Below are positions 58,114 to 64,000 of a stretch of 64,000 bases of DNA, piece by piece. The notes beneath the pieces are model-generated. The model was not told where the DNA came from, made no database searches, and saw only the letters and a list, made by a program, of their open reading frames with translations. Numbering within the stretch: the stretch's first letter is position 1; every line of letters begins with the position of its first letter. The stretch comes from Actinokineospora bangkokensis. GTDB lineage: Bacteria > Actinomycetota > Actinomycetes > Mycobacteriales > Pseudonocardiaceae. The stretch covers positions 350,057 to 414,056 of the forward strand of contig NZ_MKQR01000028.1 of NCBI RefSeq assembly GCF_001940455.1, given 5' to 3'. Both the position numbers and the translations under genes were made by a program.

Positions 58114-58772
58114 CGGACCGCCAAGCAGGCGACGGCCCGCGCGAAGCGACCACCGGGGCAGCCCGCGGCCACCGCCAGCGCGTCCTCCATGGTGTCCACA
58201 TCGGATAGGGAAGGCAGGTCGGACAGCTCGACCCCGGCCCGCGCCAGCGCCTCCGCCGTGCGGTCGCCGGTGTCGTCGCACGACATCGGCACCGAGCGCA
58301 GGACGCCCGCCCAGCTCGGGTCCCGCAGGCCGAGCCCCCACCACCCGCCGTCGAACGCCCTGCCGAGGACGCCGTCCTCCCCCGCCTCCAACGCGGACAC
58401 CGCGGAGCCCAGCAGGTCCGCGTCCACCTGCGGGGTGTCCATGCCGATCTGGAACACCGGCTCACCGGGGAAGCAGTCGGCCACGTCGGCGTGCGCGCGG
58501 GCCAGCCGCTCCGCGAAGCCGTCACCCCGCTGGGCGAACACGACGAACCGCGACAGCACCCCGGCCAGCTCGCTCGAGCGCTGCGCGGCCACGAGGTCAC
58601 CCGTCATCGCCACCACCGGGCGGACCCCGGGCACCGCCAGCACCGCGTCCAGGGTGTCCAGCAGCGCCGCCGCCGCGATGTCGGCGGCCTCCTCCGGGGT
58701 CGCGGGCGGGGTCAACCGCGTCTTCGCCAGCCCGGCCACCGGGGCCTTCGCCACCACCAGCAAGCACGTCAT
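58110..58772 (-). CDS. DUF2064/TIGR04282-type glycosyltransferase-like protein
   Basis: Protein of 220 residues, a nucleotidyl/glycosyl transferase fold. The start VVAKAPVAGLAKTRL is diagnostic of DUF2064 (CofC-like phosphate-binding loop). FQIGMDTPQVDADLL carries the DxD-like acidic site, and GVLGRAFDGGWWGLGLR the family motif. The substrate is unknown. The ATG overlaps the preceding glycosyltransferase stop. In many actinobacteria it accompanies a GT2 and a methyltransferase. Confidence 0.84.
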   Translation of the reverse strand: MTCLLVVAKAPVAGLAKTRLTPPATPEEAADIAAAALLDTLDAVLAVPGVRPVVAMTGDLVAAQRSSELAGVLSRFVVFAQRGDGFAERLARAHADVADCFPGEPVFQIGMDTPQVDADLLGSAVSALEAGEDGVLGRAFDGGWWGLGLRDPSWAGVLRSVPMSCDDTGDRTAEALARAGVELSDLPSLSDVDTMEDALAVAAGCPGGRFARAVACLAVR

Positions 58773-59428
58773 CGCAGGACCCCCGCCATGTCCCGGATGG
58801 CGCGGACCGTGCCGCGCACCGAACCAGAGACCTTGGACCTGGTCCCCGCCGCGCGCGGCCGGTAGGCCACAGGTGCTTCCCACACCGACCACCGCGCCTC
58901 CGCGGCGCGGATGAGGAGTTCCAGGGGATACCCGAACGCGCGGTCCTGCACACCGAGCTCCAGGAGGTCCTCCCTGCCCACCGCGCGCGCGGGCGCGATG
59001 TCGGTGACGGGGAGACCGCGCCTGCGCAACATCGCCGCAAGGACGGCGTTACCCGCGCGCGCGTGCCACGGCCACACCCCGCGCTGCGCGGGCACCCGCT
59101 TGCCGACGGCCATCCGCGCCTCGCCGCCCGCGACGGCGGCGACGAGCTTGGGCAGCTCACCGGGGTCGAGCGACCCGTCGGCGTCGAGGAAGCACACGAC
59201 GTCGGACGTCGCGTGCTCCAGTCCGGTGTGCACGGCGGCGCCGTACCCCTTCCGGGGCTCGTGCACCACCTTCGCGCCCAGCGCCGCCGCGACCTCGGGC
59301 GACCCGTCGGTGGACCCGTTGTCCACCACGATCGCCCGGTACCCCGCGGGCAGCGCGCCGAGCACCCCGGGCAGCGCGGCCGCCTCGTCCAGGCAGGGCA
59401 GCACCACGTCGACCTCTCGCACGTCCAT
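58769..59428 (-). CDS. Glycosyltransferase family 2
   Basis: Enzyme of 219 residues, a short GT-A fold: VVLPCLDEAAALPGVL, then VVDNGSTDGSPEVA, GYGAAVHTGLEHA, and the metal-binding DxD in VVCFLDADGSLDPGEL. No membrane helices. It resembles dolichyl-phosphate-type glucosyl/mannosyl transferases but lacks their C-terminal anchor. ATG 59428. It heads the minus-strand operon, with about 160 bases of divergent spacer to the polytopic membrane protein. Confidence 0.86.
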   Translation of the reverse strand: MDVREVDVVLPCLDEAAALPGVLGALPAGYRAIVVDNGSTDGSPEVAAALGAKVVHEPRKGYGAAVHTGLEHATSDVVCFLDADGSLDPGELPKLVAAVAGGEARMAVGKRVPAQRGVWPWHARAGNAVLAAMLRRRGLPVTDIAPARAVGREDLLELGVQDRAFGYPLELLIRAAEARWSVWEAPVAYRPRAAGTRSKVSGSVRGTVRAIRDMAGVLR

Positions 59429-59586
59429 GGCGCCAACCGTAGGACCGGCGGTCGCGCTCGGACACTCGAACGCCCCCCGGCGGGGTGACCGCAATGATCT
59501 CGTCAGCGCCATTACGGGAATCTGACGCCCGGTCCGAATCCCCTGCGCGGTCGGAGGGTGTCGGCCCCGCGCGGTAGGTTCCCCGC

Positions 59587-60942
59587 ATGGCCACCCGAAC
59601 CCCCACCCGCACCAGCGGTCTGCGCGCGGACCTGATCGCCGCGGGCGCCGCGCTCGCGCTGGTCGCCGCCGCGATCGCGGTGGGCTTCGGCGCGGGCGTG
59701 CGGCTCTTCGGCAGCACCCACTTCCCCGGCGCCCCGGACTCCTTCGGCGAGTGGCCGGTGCTGGCGCAGTGGTTGCCGCACGTCGGGCCCGGCACGCCCC
59801 TGGCGGTCGTGGTGGCCGTCGCCGGCATCACCTGGGGGCCCACGCTGGCCCAGCGGCTGAGCTGGCGGCGGGCGCTGGCCGCCACCTACGGCCTCGGGAT
59901 CGCGTGGACGTTCTCGCTGGCGCTGGTCGACGGGTGGACCCGGGGCATCGCCAACCAGCTCACCTCGCAGGACGAGTACCTGGCCGCCGTCCCCGGCATC
60001 ACCGACATCCCGCGCATGCTGGAGACGTTCGCCGGCCGCATCCTCGACTACCAGCCCGACTCGTGGATCACCCACGTCGCGGGCCACCCGCCGGGCATCA
60101 CCCTGCTGTTCGTCTGGCTGGACCGGATCGGGCTCGGCGGGGGCGCGTGGGCCGCGGTCGTCTGCGTCCTCGTCGGCGGGCTGGTCACCGTCGCCGTCCC
60201 CACGACCATCGCCGCCCTGGGCGACCCGGACCGCGCGCGGCTGGCGCTGCCGTTCCTGGCGCTGTTCCCCGGCGCGGTGTGGATGGGCGTCTCGGCCGAC
60301 GCGCTGTTCGCCGGGGTGACGGCGTGCGGGGTGGCGCTGCTGGCGGTGGGCGCGGTGCGGCAGCGGTGGGCGCTGTGCTTCGCGGGCGGGGTGCTGCTCG
60401 GGTGCGGGATCTTCCTGTCCTACGGGCTGATGCTCATGGGCGTCATCGCGCTGTCGGCCGTGCTCGTCGCGGGCAGCTGGAAGGCGCTGGCGTGGGCGGT
60501 CCCGGGGGCGTTGGTGGTGGTCGCCGCGTTCCTGGTGGCGGGCTTCTGGTGGGTCGACGGCTACCACCTGGTCGTGGAGCGGTACTACCAGGGGATCGCC
60601 AACTTCCGGCCGTACGGCTACTGGGTCTGGGCGGACCTGGCGAGCCTGGTGTTCGTGCTGGGCCCGGCGACGGCGGCCGGCCTGCGCCGCTCGGCCGTCG
60701 ACGGGTTCCTCCGGCTGCGGCCCTCGGCCACGGTCGCGATGACCAGGGGGGCGCTGCTGGCGGTCCTGGCCGCCGACCTGTCCGGGTTGTCGAAGTCCGA
60801 GGTCGAGCGGATCTGGCTGCCGTTCGCGGTGTGGCTGGTGGCCGCCTGCGCCCTGCTCCCGCGGCGCACCCACCGCTGGTGGCTGGCCGGGCAGGCGGTG
60901 CTCGCCCTGGCGGTCAACCACCTGCTGCTCACCAACTGGTGA
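59587..60942 (+). CDS. Polytopic membrane protein, possible GT-C-type transferase
   Basis: Protein of 451 residues with about eleven hydrophobic helices. An extracytoplasmic loop after helix 2-3 has conserved-looking DEYLAAVPGITDIPRM and YQPDSWITHVAGHPPGITLLFVWLDRI. The acidic residue in the first loop plus a HPPG motif recall polyprenyl-phosphate-using GT-C enzymes and related membrane proteins. Function is not established. It lies opposite the glycosyltransferase operon, ahead of a two-component pair. Confidence 0.7.
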   Translation: MATRTPTRTSGLRADLIAAGAALALVAAAIAVGFGAGVRLFGSTHFPGAPDSFGEWPVLAQWLPHVGPGTPLAVVVAVAGITWGPTLAQRLSWRRALAATYGLGIAWTFSLALVDGWTRGIANQLTSQDEYLAAVPGITDIPRMLETFAGRILDYQPDSWITHVAGHPPGITLLFVWLDRIGLGGGAWAAVVCVLVGGLVTVAVPTTIAALGDPDRARLALPFLALFPGAVWMGVSADALFAGVTACGVALLAVGAVRQRWALCFAGGVLLGCGIFLSYGLMLMGVIALSAVLVAGSWKALAWAVPGALVVVAAFLVAGFWWVDGYHLVVERYYQGIANFRPYGYWVWADLASLVFVLGPATAAGLRRSAVDGFLRLRPSATVAMTRGALLAVLAADLSGLSKSEVERIWLPFAVWLVAACALLPRRTHRWWLAGQAVLALAVNHLLLTNW

Positions 60943-60998
60943 TCGGGGGGCATCCTGGGCTGATTACCCTTCCCGCGTCCCCACCTCCGGAGGCGCCC

Positions 60999-61697
60999 GT
61001 GCCCGAGCCGTCCACCGTGCTCGTCGTCGACGACGACACCACCGTCGCCGACGTCGTCCGCCGCTACCTCGAACGCGGCGGCCACCGCGTCGTGCTCGTC
61101 GAGAACGGCGAGGACGCCCTGCGCAGCGCCGCGGCGGACCCGCCCGACCTGGTCGTGCTCGACCTGATGCTGCCCGGCATCGACGGGCTGGAGGTGTGCA
61201 GGCGGCTGCGGCGCGACAGCGCGGTCCCGGTCATCATGCTCACCGCCCTGGGGGAGGAGGAGAACCGCATCGCGGGGTTGCAGCTCGGCGCGGACGACTA
61301 CGTCACCAAGCCGTTCAGCCCCCGCGAGCTGGCGCTGCGCGTCGACGGGGTGCTGCGCCGCTCCCGGGCCGCCGCGGCCACCCCCGCCGCGCGCACCGTC
61401 GACGACGGGGACCTGCTGCTCGACGCGGGCGCCCGCAAGGCGTCGCTGCGCGGGGTCGAGCTGCCGCTGACCACGCGGGAGTTCGACCTGCTGGAGTTCT
61501 TCCTGACCCACCCCGGCCAGGCGTTCACCCGCGACCAGCTGCTCGAACGGGTGTGGGGGTGGACCTTCGGCGACCAGTCGACGGTCACCGTCCACGTCCG
61601 GCGGCTGCGCGAGAAGGTCGAGGCCACCCCCGCCCGCCCCACCCGCATCACGACGGTGTGGGGCGTGGGCTACCGGTACGACCCCGCGCGGCAGTGA
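60999..61697 (+). CDS. OmpR-family response regulator
   Basis: Protein of 232 residues. The receiver has [12 protein letters not shown], phosphoacceptor Asp in [13 protein letters not shown], and Lys in [13 protein letters not shown]. The winged-helix domain has [37 protein letters not shown] 60999 has GGAGG at 60989-60993. It is paired with the kinase 55 bases downstream. Targets are probably the surrounding glycan/molybdopterin genes, by position only. Confidence 0.88.
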   Translation: MPEPSTVLVVDDDTTVADVVRRYLERGGHRVVLVENGEDALRSAAADPPDLVVLDLMLPGIDGLEVCRRLRRDSAVPVIMLTALGEEENRIAGLQLGADDYVTKPFSPRELALRVDGVLRRSRAAAATPAARTVDDGDLLLDAGARKASLRGVELPLTTREFDLLEFFLTHPGQAFTRDQLLERVWGWTFGDQSTVTVHVRRLREKVEATPARPTRITTVWGVGYRYDPARQ

Positions 61698-61752
61698 CAG
61701 CGCCCGGCCGCAACACCGCCCCAGCCCGCCCCGAACCCCACCGGTGGTCGCC

Positions 61753-62793
61753 GTGATCAGCGCTGACGAGTCGTTCCAGCAACTGCTGGCGCACCTGCTG
61801 CACATCCTGCCGGTCGCGGCGGCGCTGGTGCTGCCGGTCGTCCTCGCGGGCGGGCTGCTGCTGCGGGTGCTGCGCGGCGGCTCGCTCACCACGACGATGA
61901 CCGTGCTGGTGCTCGTGCCGGTCGCCGGGCTGGTGGCGGGCATCCTCGGCGTCGCCGGGTTCATGTTCACCGACACCCTCACCACCACCCTGCTCGTGTG
62001 CCTGCTGGTGACCCTGGTGACGGTGCCGGTCGCGGTCGTCTACGGCAGGCACGTCGGCCGCCGCAGCGTGTGGGAGCGGGAGGCGCGCGAGCGCGAGCGC
62101 GCCGCCGAGGCCGCCCGCCGCGAACTCGTCGCGTGGATCAGCCACGACCTGCGCACCCCGCTGGCGGGCATCCGCGCCATGGCCGAGGCCCTGGCCGACG
62201 GCGTGGTGGCCGACCACCGCGGCGTCACCGGGTACGCCACCCGGATCGGCAGCGAGACCCGGCGGCTGTCGGGCATGGTCGACGACCTGTTCGAGCTGTC
62301 CAGGATCACCGCGGGCGCGCTGCGGCTCGACACCGGCGAGGTGCCGCTGCAGGAGGTCGTCTCCGACGCCGTGGCCACCCAGGAGCACCTCGCCCACCGC
62401 AAGCGGGTGCGGGTCCTGGCGACGACCGCCGCGCCCGCGGTCGTCCTGGGCTCCGACCCCGAGCTGGGCCGGGTCGTGCGCAACCTGCTCTCCAACGCCA
62501 TCCGGCACACCCCGCCCGAGGGCACCGTGCACGTCCGCATCGGCGCGGACGGCGCGGACGCCACCCTCACCGTCTCCGACGCCTGCGGCGGCATCCCCGA
62601 GCACGAGCTGCCCCGGGTGTTCGAGGTCGCCTTCCGCGGCACCTCCGCCCGCACCCCCGGCACCGAGACCCGCGGCGGGCTGGGGCTGGCCATCGCGAAG
62701 GGGCTCGTGGAGGCCCACCGCGGGCGCATCTCCGCCCGCAACCACGACGACGGCTGCTGCTTCGAGGTGCGGCTGCCGCTGGCCCACGCCTGA
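61753..62793 (+). CDS. Sensor histidine kinase of the second two-component pair
   Basis: Protein of 346 residues. Three membrane helices at the N-terminus ([58 protein letters not shown]) leave almost no outside loop, so the signal is probably sensed in the membrane. H-box [20 protein letters not shown]-box [15 protein letters not shown], and G-boxes [10 protein letters not shown] and [11 protein letters not shown] follow. The start is GTG 61753, with a weak GGTGG before it. A GTG three codons upstream is an alternative. Confidence 0.85.
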   Translation: MISADESFQQLLAHLLHILPVAAALVLPVVLAGGLLLRVLRGGSLTTTMTVLVLVPVAGLVAGILGVAGFMFTDTLTTTLLVCLLVTLVTVPVAVVYGRHVGRRSVWEREARERERAAEAARRELVAWISHDLRTPLAGIRAMAEALADGVVADHRGVTGYATRIGSETRRLSGMVDDLFELSRITAGALRLDTGEVPLQEVVSDAVATQEHLAHRKRVRVLATTAAPAVVLGSDPELGRVVRNLLSNAIRHTPPEGTVHVRIGADGADATLTVSDACGGIPEHELPRVFEVAFRGTSARTPGTETRGGLGLAIAKGLVEAHRGRISARNHDDGCCFEVRLPLAHA

Positions 62794-63008
62794 ACCACCC
62801 ACAGCCCGCCCACACCCTGTGGACAACCCGGTGGACCGCTGGTGCGCGCGCACGCGGGGGCGCCCGGAACCTTTTTGCCGGTGGGGATTGCCCGGCGCGC
62901 CCGGCCCGAGCCCCCACAGCCGCAGAAATGCCGGCGAGTCATGACCGATCGGTGACGTCGGGCAGGCGCGGTGAGCGGCAGGCGCGGCGGGGACCTACGG
63001 TCAGCGGC

Positions 63009-64000
63009 ATGCGAGTGCTGATCACCGGTGGTGCGGGCTTCGTCGGTTCGCACGTGGCGGACCTGGCGGCCGAGCGCGGCCACGAGGTCCTGCTGCTGGA
63101 CAACCTGCTGCCCAAGGCGCACGGGACGAGCGAGCCGCCCGCCTGGACCCGCGGGCACGAGCTGGTCGTGGGCGACGTCCGCGACCACGACCTGCTGGCG
63201 TCGCTGCTGCCGCGGGTGGACCTGGTGTGCCACCAGGCCGCCGTGGTCGGCCACGGGCTCGACCCCTCGGACGCCCCGGAGTACGCCAGCCACAACGACT
63301 ACGGCACCGCGGTGCTGCTCGCCGCCATGCACGGGGTGGGCCTGCGGCGGCTGGTGCTGGCGTCGTCCATGGTGGTCTACGGCGAGGGCCGGTACAGCTG
63401 CGCCGAGCACGGGGTCGTCCGGCCGGGACCGCGCCGCCAGTCCGACATCGACGCGGGCGACTACGAGCCGCCCTGCCCGGTGTGCGGGGCCGCGCTGGAA
63501 CCGCAGCTGGTCCCCGAGGACGCCCCGATCGACCCGCGCAGCACCTACGCGGCCACCAAGGCCGCCCAGGAGTACCTGGCCTCGGCGTGGGCCCGGCAGA
63601 CCGGCGGGCACGTGTGGGCGTTGCGGTACCACAACATCTACGGCCCGCGGATGCCCCGCGACACCCCGTACGCCGGTGTGGCGAGCCTGTTCCGCTCGGC
63701 CCTCGAACGCGGCGAGGCCCCGACGGTGCTTGAGGACGGCAACCAACGGCGCGACTTCGTGCACGTCTCCGACATCGCACTCGCCAACGTGCTCGCCTGC
63801 GAGCGGGCGGGGGAGGAAGGCGCGCTGACGCCGGTGAACGTGTGCTCGGGGACGCCGCACACCGTGGGGGACCTGGCCCGCGAGCTGGCCGCCGCCTGCG
63901 GTGGGCCGGAGCCCCGGGTCGTCGGCGGGGCCAGGGCGGCCGACGTGCGGCACGTGGTAGCGGACCCGCGGGCGGCCCGGGACGTGCTGGGCTTCGCCGC
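63009..64000 (+). CDS. NAD-dependent epimerase/dehydratase (partial, runs off the window)
   Basis: Extended short-chain dehydrogenase, 330 residues visible. The N-terminal Rossmann motif is VLITGGAGFVGSHVADL, the Ser of the catalytic site is in LVLASSMVVYGEG, and the YxxxK active site is in RSTYAATKAAQEYL. An inserted CPVCGAAL pair plus an earlier Cys may form a small metal-binding loop not usual in GalE. A nucleotide-sugar substrate is likely, linking it to the nearby glycosyltransferases. The C-terminus lies beyond the right edge. Confidence 0.88.
   Translation, partial: MRVLITGGAGFVGSHVADLAAERGHEVLLLDNLLPKAHGTSEPPAWTRGHELVVGDVRDHDLLASLLPRVDLVCHQAAVVGHGLDPSDAPEYASHNDYGTAVLLAAMHGVGLRRLVLASSMVVYGEGRYSCAEHGVVRPGPRRQSDIDAGDYEPPCPVCGAALEPQLVPEDAPIDPRSTYAATKAAQEYLASAWARQTGGHVWALRYHNIYGPRMPRDTPYAGVASLFRSALERGEAPTVLEDGNQRRDFVHVSDIALANVLACERAGEEGALTPVNVCSGTPHTVGDLARELAAACGGPEPRVVGGARAADVRHVVADPRAARDVLGFA

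Overview
The window is high-GC actinobacterial DNA. Many genes start with GTG, most operons are tightly packed with ATGA or GTGA stop/start overlaps, and leaderless or weak-RBS starts are common. An MprAB-like pair beside a PepD-like protease, an Eis-like acetyltransferase, a fused assimilatory nitrate reductase and a zinc-independent set of ribosomal proteins suggest a filamentous actinomycete, most likely Pseudonocardiales. The genus is not determinable from the sequence alone.

Left part (1-16.5 kb), metabolic chromosome: a minus-strand urtABCDE urea ABC transporter operon ending in a partial GntR-like gene; a PadR regulator followed by an FadH-like flavoenzyme; a solitary DNA cytosine-C5 methyltransferase; a divergent Lrp-like regulator and DHA2 drug exporter; a very long nitrate reductase/flavoprotein fusion; and a small P-loop kinase. 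Urea uptake and nitrate reduction make this end a nitrogen-acquisition region.

Middle part (about 16.5-41.2 kb), a defence island. A plus-strand four-gene Wadjet system (jetA-jetB-jetC-jetD, the DUF2397/DUF2398/TIGR02680-like SMC/DUF2399 variant) meets tail to tail with a complete minus-strand class 1 DISARM system (drmD-drmMI-drmA-drmB-drmC). An XRE/ImmA-type regulator is divergent from drmD across a perfect 17-bp palindrome, and is followed by a frameshifted remnant of a small PIN-like partner gene. The island abuts the 3' end of a tRNA-Arg(CCT) gene. A 12-bp piece of that tRNA recurs at 16544, where base composition drops, so the block looks like an old integrated island without a surviving integrase.

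Right part (41-64 kb), chromosome again: a NatAB-like ABC exporter; an orphan NarL-type response regulator; a PepD-like serine protease, galT and an MprAB-like two-component system, with the same TCTCAG-N5-TCTCAG direct repeat in front of both the protease and the regulator; an Eis-like acetyltransferase with a 3-hydroxyacyl-CoA dehydrogenase; a histidine phosphatase; a divergent zinc-starvation locus (rpmF, rpmE and an MRF/CobW-like protein against rpmB and rpmG) with two Zur-box-like sequences between; a TPR-GGDEF protein; and an uncharacterised conserved-looking cluster. That cluster holds a glycosyltransferase, a DUF2064 protein, a methyltransferase, a membrane molybdopterin oxidoreductase and a small membrane protein on the minus strand. 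Opposite it lie a polytopic membrane protein, a second two-component system and an NAD-dependent epimerase that runs off the window.
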